DNA from: Aquimonas sp002352135
Lineage (GTDB): Bacteria; Pseudomonadota; Gammaproteobacteria; Xanthomonadales; Xanthomonadaceae
DNA: 32,204 nucleotides
Assembly (NCBI GenBank): GCA_035440755.1
Contig: DAORND010000026.1
Coordinates: forward strand, 1-32,204
Direction: 5' to 3'
Shown here: one piece after another, positions 23,727 through 31,903 of the stretch
How positions within the stretch are numbered: the first letter of the stretch is position 1
Layout of the letters: each line of letters opens with the position of its first letter
Notes under the pieces: model-generated
Database searches by the model: none
What the model was told of the DNA's origin: nothing
Seen by the model: only the letters and a program-made list of their open reading frames with translations
Position numbers and translations under genes: made by a program

Positions 23727-24410
23727 ATGAGCAGGTTGACCTTCGGCCTATTCGCCGATGCGCGAAACCACGTCCTGAACAGCGCTGGGTTGCTGTTGTC
23801 ACTGATCTTGAGTGGCGCGTCCGGCGGTCTGTATGGGCAGGACGGACTGCCGTCGGTGGAGGACAACTACGTTGACACCGACAACGCCGCGCAGTTCGCG
23901 CAGGCCATCGATCCCCAAGATCGTCGCGCAGTGCAACAACTCGAACAACTGCTGCGCTATGACGAACGTAATGTCCCCGCGCGCGTCCAGAACGCGCACG
24001 TGCTATTGAACCGAGGCTTACGTGCCCGTGCGGCCCAGGAATTCGACTACGCCATTCGCGTGGCGGAAGCAGGCAGTCGGCTGCAGCGTTACGCCTACTG
24101 GAATTACGGCTGGGCGCTGCTGCGCAGTGCCGATACCGCTGGCGCGATCCAGCAGTGGCAAACCGCAGCACAGTTGCACGGCGGCAAACCGGACTGGGTA
24201 CCGCCGCTGTTCGCACTGGCCTTCTGGCAAAGCGGTGATCGCGAACTGGCGGTGAGCTACTACAAGGCTGCCGTGCGCGCGCTGCCGGAGCGTTGGGGTG
24301 ATCGGCACGGCATGCAGGAAGCGACCAAGGACTGGACCGCCAACGACAAGTTCGCCTTGGAGTCGCTCTACGCCGCGTGGCGCGAATCGATCGGACTGGG
24401 CGGCGATTGA
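23727..24410 (+). CDS. Exported TPR-like repeat protein
   Basis: A 227-residue protein with an N-terminal hydrophobic segment (NSAGLLLSLILSGASGGLYG, about residues 18-37) preceded by an unusually long polar start. It is therefore either a signal peptide or an anchor. The rest is helical with TPR-like periodicity: RRAVQQLEQLLRYDERNVPA, NRGLRARAAQEFDYAIRVAE, YAYWNYGWALLRSADTAGAI and PPLFALAFWQSGDRELAVSY. GGGGGAAA lies just before ATG 23727. TPR proteins usually mediate protein-protein contacts, and nothing shows a specific partner. It is convergent with tolC across a strong hairpin. Its function is not recognised. Confidence 0.75.
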   Translation: MSRLTFGLFADARNHVLNSAGLLLSLILSGASGGLYGQDGLPSVEDNYVDTDNAAQFAQAIDPQDRRAVQQLEQLLRYDERNVPARVQNAHVLLNRGLRARAAQEFDYAIRVAEAGSRLQRYAYWNYGWALLRSADTAGAIQQWQTAAQLHGGKPDWVPPLFALAFWQSGDRELAVSYYKAAVRALPERWGDRHGMQEATKDWTANDKFALESLYAAWRESIGLGGD

Positions 24411-24440
24411 TCGCAGGGATCGGCAGCAGTCGAAACGAGC

Positions 24441-24468
24441 CGAGCACCTCCTGTGCATGAGGTGCTCG
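24441..24468. terminator. Strong hairpin between convergent TPR-like and tolC genes
   Basis: CGAGCACCTC (24441-24450) and GAGGTGCTCG (24459-24468) form a perfect 10-bp stem with an 8-nt loop. It lies 30 bp after the TPR stop and 17 bp beyond the tolC stop, so it can serve both convergent transcripts. There is no long T tract on either side. Confidence 0.7.
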
Positions 24469-24485
24469 TGCAGGGAATCAACTGA

Positions 24486-25910
24486 TCATTGTGCTTCGGT
24501 GGTGACAGCCGCCAGCGCCGCTTCGGCATCCCGCGTCAGCAGTCGGTTGACCGCTTCCACATCCTTGACGTCGATGACTCCCGCCGACTGCTTGAGGGCC
24601 AGCGTGTTGACCAGGAAGTTGTGGCGTGAGTTGGAGTAATCGCGTTGTGCTTGGGTCAGCACCTGCTGCGACAGCAGCACGTCAACGATGGTGCGGGTAC
24701 CGACTTCAAAGCCGGCCTCGGTCGCTTCCAGGGCGCTCTGCGCGGATACCAGCGCCTGCTTGCGTGCTTCGATCTCGCTGATGCCCGCCAGTACGGCGCG
24801 ATAGGCATTACGCGTGGTCCGCGTCACCGCACGTCGCTGTTGCTCCAACTGATCGGCCACCGCGTCGCGGCCATACACGGCCTGGCGCACCGCCGATTGC
24901 GTGGCGCCACCCGCGAAGATCGGCACGTTGAGGCTCAGGCCGATGGTGGTTCCATCGTTCTCGCTGTTCGCCGGCACGTTGAAGCCGCTGCTGAGCACCC
25001 GATCACCCCAGCCTGCACCCTTGTCGTAACTCACGAACGCTGACAACGAGGGCAGATGCCCGGCACGCGCCGTGGCAATGTCCTGTTCGGCCGCGTCAAG
25101 CGCCAAGGTACGACCGCGCAGGGTCGGGCTTTCCGCCAGGGCGATGTCCACCCATTGGGTCAGATCGGAGGGTTCAGGCAGCACGGGGACAAAGCCGTCT
25201 TCCAGACCCTTGAAGTTCTCCATCCAGGTCCCCGTGATCTCGGCCAGAGCCTCGCGCGCGTCATCCAGCGCGTTCTCGGCGGTGATCGCCGAGGCACGTG
25301 AACTGTCGTAGCGGGCGCGGGCTTCGTGTACGTCGGTGACCGCCGTCAGACCCACTTCGAAGCGTTGCTCAGCTTGGTCAAGCTGACGCTTGACTGCGCG
25401 CTCATCCGCACGGGCGAAGGCCAAAGTATCGATCGAGGTCAGCACACCGAAATAGGCTTGCGCCACCCGCAAGGCCAAGCCGTCGAGCGCCGCATCCAGA
25501 TCAGCTTCCGCCGCAGCGGATCGGGCGCGGGAAGCGCGCAGGCGGGTGTAGTTGGCGTGACTGTAGAGCGACTGCTGCAAGTCGACGCCATAGCTGCGAC
25601 TGCGGCTGTCCGAATCCGTCGTAGCGCGACCGAACACCAGATCGCCATTTTCGTCCGGCACCGCACTGAACGACGTGCTGCTCGAGTCGCTGTCAGAAAG
25701 ACTGGCGCTACCACTGATCTGCGGCAACAAGGCAGCACGCGATTGCACCACCCCTTCGCCTGTGGCCAATCGCTGCGACTCGGCTGCGGAAAGTTGCGGG
25801 TCGCTTTCGCGTGCCAGTTGGTAGGCTTGCAGCAGATCCGCCGCCGCGGCCTGACCACCCAGGGCGAACAGCAGCGCAAAACTCAGGGGACGCAGCAGCG
25901 GCAATTGCAT
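24486..25910 (-). CDS. tolC: TolC family outer-membrane efflux channel
   Basis: A 474-residue outer-membrane factor that forms the trimeric exit duct for RND pumps and type I secretion. The signal peptide is MQLPLLRPLSFALLFALGGQ, cleaved after AAA. The mature protein begins with DLLQAYQLARESDPQLSAAE, a typical OEP start, and shows the two internal OEP repeats (YGVDLQQSLYSHANYTRLRA and IGLSLNVPIFAGGATQSAVR) and the long Ala/Gln-rich helices. ATG 25910 follows GAGGAAT with 6-nt spacing, and the open frame further upstream overlaps the methyltransferase gene. It starts 25 bp after the isoaspartate methyltransferase-family gene, in an operon with it. It probably serves both RND pumps of the window, neither of which has another channel gene. 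Confidence 0.93.
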   Translation of the reverse strand: MQLPLLRPLSFALLFALGGQAAAADLLQAYQLARESDPQLSAAESQRLATGEGVVQSRAALLPQISGSASLSDSDSSSTSFSAVPDENGDLVFGRATTDSDSRSRSYGVDLQQSLYSHANYTRLRASRARSAAAEADLDAALDGLALRVAQAYFGVLTSIDTLAFARADERAVKRQLDQAEQRFEVGLTAVTDVHEARARYDSSRASAITAENALDDAREALAEITGTWMENFKGLEDGFVPVLPEPSDLTQWVDIALAESPTLRGRTLALDAAEQDIATARAGHLPSLSAFVSYDKGAGWGDRVLSSGFNVPANSENDGTTIGLSLNVPIFAGGATQSAVRQAVYGRDAVADQLEQQRRAVTRTTRNAYRAVLAGISEIEARKQALVSAQSALEATEAGFEVGTRTIVDVLLSQQVLTQAQRDYSNSRHNFLVNTLALKQSAGVIDVKDVEAVNRLLTRDAEAALAAVTTEAQ

Positions 25911-25935
25911 AGTGATTCCTCGCGGGTAATTCAAC

Positions 25936-26589
25936 TCAGAGCACGAAGGCGGGCTTGGGTTCCGCTCCGTGCAGATAGGAAATATCGGTATCGAACAAGC
26001 TCTCGCGCTGCCAACCGGCGGCGGTACGCGTGAGCAGAATTGCCTCCTGCGCCGGGCTGTCGCCGCCGATGTAGAACAGACGCCCACCCATCCGGACCCA
26101 TGAAGCGAAATGCGCGGGCAGGTCTTTCACGGCGGCGGTGACCACGACCACATCGAACTCCCTGCCTGGCGCGTAGCTCATCGCATCAGCGACTTCAACG
26201 CGAACATTGGTCATTCCCGTCGCGTGCAGACGCAAACGTGCGCGTTCCACGAAATCAGCATGGATATCGATACTCGTCACTGCCCGCGCCAACGTCGCCA
26301 GACAGGCGGTCAGGAAACCGCTGCCGGCACCGACCTCCAACACTTCCTCGGTCGCCTGCACGCCAACCGACTGTAGAACGCGCCCTTCCAGTACCGGCTT
26401 GAACATGAACTCGCCGTGCTCCAACGGCAAGGCCACATCGGCAAAGGCCAATTTGCGATGCCGCGCTGGCACGAACTCTTCGCGCTTGACGGTCGAAAGA
26501 GTGTCGAGCACACGCGGATCCAGCACCTCCCAGGGGCGGATCTGCTGCTCAACCATCGCAAAACGGGCGTGTTCCATATCCAGAGGCAT
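25936..26589 (-). CDS. Protein-L-isoaspartate O-methyltransferase family protein
   Basis: A 217-residue SAM-dependent methyltransferase of the PIMT family, which repairs isoaspartyl residues in aged proteins. The family opening MVEQQIRPWEVLDPRVLDTL and the REEFVP segment are followed by the SAM-binding motif EVLEVGAGSGFLTACLATLA (about residues 77-96), SIDIHADFVERAR and DVVVVTAAVKDLP. ATG 26589 has AGGA about 8 bases upstream. A second in-frame ATG lies four codons later. Compared with canonical Pcm, the middle segment after EEFVP (FADVALPLEHGEFMFKP) differs from the usual substrate loop, as in the tolC-linked subgroup. True isoaspartyl activity is therefore not certain. The tolC-adjacent position is a recurrent arrangement in gammaproteobacteria, from memory. 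Confidence 0.9.
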   Translation of the reverse strand: MPLDMEHARFAMVEQQIRPWEVLDPRVLDTLSTVKREEFVPARHRKLAFADVALPLEHGEFMFKPVLEGRVLQSVGVQATEEVLEVGAGSGFLTACLATLARAVTSIDIHADFVERARLRLHATGMTNVRVEVADAMSYAPGREFDVVVVTAAVKDLPAHFASWVRMGGRLFYIGGDSPAQEAILLTRTAAGWQRESLFDTDISYLHGAEPKPAFVL

Positions 26590-26633
26590 GGGAAATTCCT
26601 GAGGGCTAGTCCGACTGTGGACGCAAGGCCTTG

Positions 26634-26663
26634 ATTGTAGTGCCATGCGGCAAAGCCGACCAA
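26634..26663 (-). promoter_or_regulatory. Possible promoter of the methyltransferase-tolC operon
   Basis: On the minus strand, TTGGTC (26658-26663) and TACAAT (26634-26639) are separated by 18 bp. The -10 is good and the -35 weak. It lies 45 bp before the methyltransferase ATG, within the 155-bp gap after the RND gene, and would let tolC be expressed independently of the pump. Confidence 0.4.
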
Positions 26664-26744
26664 TGCCGACTTGGGTCGGACACAGCATCGGTTCGACCAA
26701 CACCACTGGTGTAGTGTCGGAAGTCACCGTGACCCTTGGCGGAC

Positions 26745-29700
26745 TCAGCGCCCATTTGGCCTCACGCGGAACCAGGCCGCATACAGTGCGGGCAGGAACA
26801 GCAGCGTCAGTGCCGTCGCCACCAGCAAGCCGCCCATGATGGCCACCGCCATCGGTCCGAAGAAGGCACTTCGTGACAGCGGAATCATCGCCAGAATCGC
26901 CGCCAGCGCGGTCAGCACGATGGGCCGGAAGCGCCGCACCGTGGCATCGATGATGGCATTCCATGGCGCAGAGCCATCGCGGATGTCGTGCTCGATCTGG
27001 TCCACCAGAATCACCGAGTTGCGCATGATCATGCCCGCCAGCGCAATGGTGCCCAGCATGGCAACGAAGCCGAATGGTCGTCCCAGCAGCAGCAGGAACA
27101 GCGTGACCCCGATCATGCCCAGCGGCGCACTGAGAATCACGATCACGGTGCGCGAGAAACTGCGCAGCTGGATCATCAACAGGGTCATCACCACGACGAA
27201 GAACAGTGGCATGCCCGCCATGATGGACTTCTGTCCGCGCGCGGAATCTTCAATGGTACCGCCGACTTCCAGCAGATAGCCCGAGGGCAATTCGGCACGC
27301 ACCTGGTCCAGCTTTGGCATGACTTCCGCAATGACCGTTGCTGGCTGCACGTTGCCGTAAATGTCGGCACGCACCGTCACGGTTGGCAGTCGATTGCGAT
27401 GCCAGATGATGCCTTCCTCGAAGGCGTATTCCAGCGTCGCGATCTGCGACAGCGAAACCGCGGTGCCGCTCGCGGTCGGCACCGCCAGGCTTCCCAGCAT
27501 GGCCAGGCTGGCACGCTCTTCGGCAGGACCACGCAGGGCGATCTGGATCAGTTCATTGTCCTCCCGGTAGGTACTCACCGGTGTTCCCGAAAGCGATCCC
27601 TGCAGAAACTGCGCGACATGTGCCGAGGTGACACCAAGTGCCCGCGCTCGCGCCTGATCGATCACCACCTGCACGACCTTGCTGGGCTCCTCCCAATCCA
27701 GATGGACGTTACTGACATGCGGGTTCTCGATCAGCTTCGCCTGCACCGCGCGCGCCAGTCGACGCACCTCGTCTATGTGTTCACCGGACACCCGGAGTTG
27801 CACCGGGTAGCCTACCGGCGGGCCATTCTCCAGCCGCGTCACGCGTGATCGAACCTCGGGAAGCGCCTGCGGCAAGGTATCGATCAGCCACTGCCGGACC
27901 GACTCGCGCGTCTCGATATCGCGCGTCTCCACCACGAACTGCGCAAAGCTCGGTTGCGGCAACTGCTGATCCAGTGGCAGGAAGAAACGCGGCGAACCCG
28001 TTCCGACGTAGGCGACATAACTTTCCACGCCCGCCTTGTCCTTGAGCATGGCCTCAACCTTGCGTGCCTGTGCATCGCTGGCCGTCAACGAAGCGCCCTC
28101 CGCCAGCTTGAGGTCGATCATCAACTCCAACCGTGGCGACGCCGGAAAAAACTGCTGCGGCACGAAGCGGAACATCGCGATCGACAGCACGAACAGGGCG
28201 ACGGTGATGCCGATCACCGACTTGCGATAGCGCACGCACCATTCGACGATCTGACGGAATCGCACGTAGAAACCGGTCTGATAGGGGTCGTGTGCGCCAT
28301 GCGCCTTGCCATGCTTTTCGGCATGCAGACGGGCCAGATCCGGCAAAAGCTTGTCACCGAGATAGGGAACGAAGACCACAGCGGCGATCCACGACACCAG
28401 CAGGGCCAGAGTCACCACCTGAAAGATCGAACGGGTGAATTCGCCGGTGCTGGACTTCGCAATCGCCAGAGGAATGAAGCCCGCCGCCGTAATCAGCGTA
28501 CCGGTCAACATCGGGAACGCGGTCGAGTTCCACGCAAAGGCGGCGGCTTTCATGCGATCAAAGCCCTGCTCCATCTTGATCGCCATCATCTCCACCGCGA
28601 TGATTGCGTCGTCGACCAACAGGCCGAGCGCCAGCACCAACGCGCCAAGTGAAATCTTGTGCAGGCCGATGTCGAGGTAGTACATCCCTGCGAAAGTCAT
28701 CGCCAACACCAGCGGGATCGACAAGGCGACCACCAGACCGGTGCGGAAGCCCAGGGAGAAGAAGCTCACCACCAGAACGATGATGACGGCTTCAGCCAGC
28801 ACGCGGACAAATTCGCCCACCGCATTGCGCACCGCGCGCGGCTGGTCGGCCACACGGCGCAGCTCCATGCCTACCGGCAGGCTGGACTGCAGACGCGCAA
28901 ACTCCACATCCAAGGCCGCACCCAGTTGAATGATGTCGCCGCCCTTGCGCATCGAAACGGCGATGCCGATGGCGTCCTCACCCATGAAGCGCATGCGCGG
29001 CTCAGGCGGGTCGGAAAAGCCGCGGAACACATCGGCGACATCCGCGATGCGGAAGTCGCGATCCGCCACACGCAAGGGGAAATTCTTGATGTCATCGACC
29101 GAGGTGAAGCGACCGGTCACGCGCAGACGAACGCGGTCGGTGGCGGTCTCGAAAAAGCTTGAATCCACCACCGCATTCTGCGCATCCAGTGCCGCTTGAA
29201 CCGCGTCCAGTGGCAGGCCCAGCGTAGCGAGCTTGGTGTTGGAGAGTTCGATCCAGATCTTTTCCTGCTGGACACCGATCAGTTCGATCTTGCCGACATC
29301 CTTGACCCGCGTGAGCTCCAGCTCCAGCCGCTCGGCGTAGTCCTTCAGCACGGCGTAGTCGAAGCCATGCCCAGTCAACGCATAGATGTTGCCGAAGGTG
29401 TCGCCGAATTCATCATTGAAAAACGGCCCTTGAATGCCCGATGGCAACGTCAGCCGGATGTCACTGATTTTCTTGCGAATCTGGTAGAACAACTCGGGCA
29501 GTTCGCTGGAACGCATCGAATCCCGCGCCGCGAACAACACCATCGATTCGCCGGGCCGCGAGTAGGAACGGATGAACTCGTAACTACCGGTTTCCATCAG
29601 CTTCTTTTCGACCCGATCCGTGATCTGGCGGCCCACTTCTTCCGCACTGGCGCCCGGCCACAGCGTGCGCACAACCATCACTTTGAAGGTGAACGGCGGG

Positions 29701-29819
29701 TCTTCGTTTTGTCCCAAACGCTGGTACGACACCACACCCACGATGGCGAGCAACAACATCGAGTACAGCACCAGACTGCGGTTTCGCAGCGCCCACTCGG
29801 AGAGATTCAATCCGGCCAT
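26745..29819 (-). CDS. RND efflux transporter permease (second pump)
   Basis: A 1024-residue RND-superfamily exporter, inner membrane, proton-driven. It opens with SLVLYSMLLLAIVGVVSYQR and NEDPPFTFKVMVVRTLWPGA, closely parallel to the pump at 15356-18424. The proton-relay Asp pair is in LGLLVDDAIIAVEMM (about residues 403-404), and the second half ends with LAAILAMIPLSRSAFFGPMA and LPALYAAWFRVRPNGR. It starts 3 bp after the adaptor stop in the same operon. A 155-bp gap separates it from the methyltransferase and tolC on the same strand. Its close parallel to the first pump and the duplicated tetR-adaptor-permease order suggest the two modules are related by an old duplication or by separate acquisition. 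Confidence 0.95.
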   Translation of the reverse strand: MAGLNLSEWALRNRSLVLYSMLLLAIVGVVSYQRLGQNEDPPFTFKVMVVRTLWPGASAEEVGRQITDRVEKKLMETGSYEFIRSYSRPGESMVLFAARDSMRSSELPELFYQIRKKISDIRLTLPSGIQGPFFNDEFGDTFGNIYALTGHGFDYAVLKDYAERLELELTRVKDVGKIELIGVQQEKIWIELSNTKLATLGLPLDAVQAALDAQNAVVDSSFFETATDRVRLRVTGRFTSVDDIKNFPLRVADRDFRIADVADVFRGFSDPPEPRMRFMGEDAIGIAVSMRKGGDIIQLGAALDVEFARLQSSLPVGMELRRVADQPRAVRNAVGEFVRVLAEAVIIVLVVSFFSLGFRTGLVVALSIPLVLAMTFAGMYYLDIGLHKISLGALVLALGLLVDDAIIAVEMMAIKMEQGFDRMKAAAFAWNSTAFPMLTGTLITAAGFIPLAIAKSSTGEFTRSIFQVVTLALLVSWIAAVVFVPYLGDKLLPDLARLHAEKHGKAHGAHDPYQTGFYVRFRQIVEWCVRYRKSVIGITVALFVLSIAMFRFVPQQFFPASPRLELMIDLKLAEGASLTASDAQARKVEAMLKDKAGVESYVAYVGTGSPRFFLPLDQQLPQPSFAQFVVETRDIETRESVRQWLIDTLPQALPEVRSRVTRLENGPPVGYPVQLRVSGEHIDEVRRLARAVQAKLIENPHVSNVHLDWEEPSKVVQVVIDQARARALGVTSAHVAQFLQGSLSGTPVSTYREDNELIQIALRGPAEERASLAMLGSLAVPTASGTAVSLSQIATLEYAFEEGIIWHRNRLPTVTVRADIYGNVQPATVIAEVMPKLDQVRAELPSGYLLEVGGTIEDSARGQKSIMAGMPLFFVVVMTLLMIQLRSFSRTVIVILSAPLGMIGVTLFLLLLGRPFGFVAMLGTIALAGMIMRNSVILVDQIEHDIRDGSAPWNAIIDATVRRFRPIVLTALAAILAMIPLSRSAFFGPMAVAIMGGLLVATALTLLFLPALYAAWFRVRPNGR

Positions 29820-29822
29820 GAC

Positions 29823-31090
29823 TCAACCACCCTGCGCTGCGGCACGCAGGTCGACTGCGCGATTGTCCCGGTCCACCGCGCGAACCCGCTGCCCGTCCCG
29901 CAGCAAGTGGACACCACCGGCCACGACCCAGTCCGTCGTACTCACCCCGCTCAGCACCGGCACCTCGGTTTCGCCATACGGTCCCAAAGTCACCGGGCGC
30001 TTCTGCAATGCGGCACTCTCGGGGTGAATCACCCAGACGTAAGCCTCGCCGGCATCGGCATTGATGGCCGACAGCGGCAGCGCAAGCTGCGTGCCTTCGC
30101 CGGTGCCGATGAACACCCGCGCGCTGCCGCCCAGTTCGACCGGCTGTGTCGTCGCGTCGATTTGAATCCGCGCGGCGAATGTGCGCGAGGCGGTGTCCGC
30201 TGAGGGGGCCATTTCACGGATCTTTCCATTGAGCGGTTGCTGCGGCTGCGACCACAACACCACGCGGACCAACTGGCCTACTGCATGCCGGGCGGCATCG
30301 CGCTCTGGAATGCTGATGGCCACTTCGCGTTCGCCATCCTGCGCCAATACGAAGGCCGCCTGCCCTGCCGCGACCACCTGGCCCGCTTCCACCATGCGCT
30401 TGGCAATCACGCCGTCAGCGGGGGCACGCAGCTCGCTGTACGCCGCCTGATTGGCACTCACACTACGCTGCGCGCGTGCGGCCTCCAGCTGCGCTTCGGC
30501 GGCTTGCAGCCGGGTGTTGACCTGGTCGTATTGCGATGCGCTGATCAACTGGCGCTGCAACAGATTGGCGTAACGCGCCTGTTCCGCACGCGCCAAAGCC
30601 ACATCCGCCTCCGCCGCCGCGAACTGCGCCGCACTGGCCTCCGCCTGCAGGCGAAGATCGCTGGGATCGAGGGTTGCCAGAACCTGTCCGGCGCTCACCC
30701 GATCACCGCTATCGACCAGACGAGTCATTACTTTGCCGCCCACACGGAATGCCAGCGTGGGCTCGAATCGTGCGTGGATTTCACNNNNNNNNNNNNNNNN
30801 NNNNNNNNNNNNNNNNNNNNNNNNNNNNNNNNNNNNNNNNNNNNNNNNNNNNNNNNNNNNNNNNNNNNNNNNNNNNNNNNNNNNACTTTGCCGCCCACAC
30901 GGAATGCCAGCGTGGGCTCGAATCGTGCGTGGATTTCACCGGCGAACGAGTCAAACCGGCTGGCGGCCACCTGCGGCTGCACGGCGAGCACCGGACGTAT
31001 GACTTCCTGCGGCTCGGGTGGGCTACCACAAGCAGTCAGGAACACAGCGGAGGTCAGGCACAGCAAGCCGATTCGGGTGGCGGGATTCAT
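29823..31090 (-). CDS. RND efflux periplasmic adaptor lipoprotein, split by an assembly gap
   Basis: The membrane fusion partner of the second pump. Residues 1-21 form a lipoprotein signal (TSAVFLTAC, Cys21). The first lipoyl half (FEPTLAFRVGGKVMTRLVDS) is interrupted in the record by 100 Ns. The same 55 bp occur before (30730-30784) and after (30885-30939) the Ns. Removing one copy and the Ns gives 1113 bp, exactly 370 codons plus stop, so the gene is intact in the genome as far as can be judged. The helical hairpin (about 95-170), second lipoyl half (LRAPADGVIAKRMVEAGQVV) and beta-barrel follow. TTGGAGTCGCC precedes ATG 31090, a 14-base match including the start codon to the leader of the gene at 104-2581. 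Confidence 0.88.
30730..30784. repeat. 55-bp direct duplicate flanking the gap (left copy)
   Basis: Identical over 55 bp to 30885-30939, in the same orientation, and adjacent to the run of Ns. Interpreted as overlapping contig ends that were not merged. Confidence 0.9.
30785..30884. other. Assembly gap of 100 Ns
   Basis: Exactly 100 unknown bases, the conventional placeholder for a gap of unknown size. It lies inside the RND adaptor gene between two identical 55-bp copies. The reading frame is restored if the gap and one copy are removed, so the true gap length is probably zero. Confidence 0.95.
30885..30939. repeat. 55-bp direct duplicate flanking the gap (right copy)
   Basis: Identical to 30730-30784. 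It encodes the same stretch of the adaptor protein (EIHARFEPTLAFRVGGK region). Confidence 0.9.
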
Positions 31091-31157
31091 GGCGACTCCA
31101 ATGACGTCGACAGGCAGCAGCCTGCAATGGGGAAGACAACGGCACGCAGCTTAGAAT

Positions 31158-31184
31158 TAAAATACCGGTCGGTCTAGTATTTTA
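31158..31184. promoter_or_regulatory. TetR-type operator between divergent tetR and RND operon
   Basis: TAAAATAC (31158-31165) and GTATTTTA (31177-31184) are perfect 8-bp inverted arms around an 11-bp centre containing CGGTCGGTC, a 27-bp element. It sits in the 121-bp divergent region, 27 bp before the tetR ATG. TTAGAA (31151-31156) and TAGTAT (31175-31180), 18 bp apart, could be the tetR promoter covered by it. It is AT-rich at its edges, unlike the surrounding DNA. Confidence 0.65.
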
Positions 31185-31211
31185 TTTGGCGTCCCGATTA
31201 CACTTGCCGAC

Positions 31212-31847
31212 ATGCCCAAGCCCTCTTCACGCCAAGGCCCCGGTCGCCCGAAGGACCTCGACAAACGCGCCGCCGTGCTGGAATCCGCCAAACGCCTGTT
31301 TGCCCAGCGCGGTTACGACGGCGTTAGCATGGAAGCCATTGCCGCGGACGCGGGGGTTTCCAAGCTCACCGTCTACAGCCATTTCACCGACAAGGACACG
31401 TTGTTCCAAGCAGCCGTCCGATCCAAGTGCGAGGAGTCTCTGCCGGAGTCGGTCTTCGATGTGTCTGCCCGTGGCGACGTTCGCGCCCGCTTGCGCGCCA
31501 TTGCACAGGGCTTTCACCAACTGGTGATGAGCGCTGAATCGCTGGGCCTGCATCGCATGCTGATCGCGCAGGGCGCGCAGAACCCGAAGTTGGTGGAACT
31601 CTTCTATGAAAGCGGCCCGCGCCGCGTGATCAACGCCTTTCAAGCTTTTCTGCAAAGCGCGAAAGAAAGCGGCGAGCTGGATATCCCCGACCCTTCGCGC
31701 GCCGCCAGCCACTTCTTCTGCTTGCTGAAGGGCGAAGGGCACATGCTGCAACTTCTGGGCTGCCCGCTCTGCGTACCAACCTGCGATCCGCAACAGCACA
31801 TCGACTCGGTACTGGAACTGTTCCTGCGCGCGTACTTGCCGCGCTGA
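31212..31847 (+). CDS. TetR/AcrR family regulator of the second RND pump
   Basis: A 211-residue repressor. A short basic Pro/Gly-rich start (GPGRPKDLDKR) leads into the DNA-binding domain ESAKRLFAQRGYDGVSMEAI, then AADAGVSKLTVYSHFTDKD as helix-turn-helix (about residues 46-64). The C-terminal domain (about 75-211, HRMLIAQGAQNPKLVELFYE and GEGHMLQLLG) resembles the AefR-like ligand domain of pump regulators. It is divergent from the RND adaptor gene with a palindromic operator between, the classical arrangement for a repressor of itself and the pump. No strong ribosome site precedes ATG 31212. Its DNA-binding helix differs from that of the regulator at 13552-14169, matching the difference between their palindromes. 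Confidence 0.9.
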   Translation: MPKPSSRQGPGRPKDLDKRAAVLESAKRLFAQRGYDGVSMEAIAADAGVSKLTVYSHFTDKDTLFQAAVRSKCEESLPESVFDVSARGDVRARLRAIAQGFHQLVMSAESLGLHRMLIAQGAQNPKLVELFYESGPRRVINAFQAFLQSAKESGELDIPDPSRAASHFFCLLKGEGHMLQLLGCPLCVPTCDPQQHIDSVLELFLRAYLPR

Positions 31848-31903
31848 ATGCTGCCCTGGTCGCGCTACACTCGACCACAGCGTGGCTTGAGCGACCGAGC
31901 GGA

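Noticed and set aside
26719..26735. GTCAC-C-GTGAC motif near the end of the second RND gene as a third site for the first TetR regulator
   Set aside because: The half-sites are in the everted order and the spacing is 1 bp rather than 14, so it does not match the 24-bp elements.
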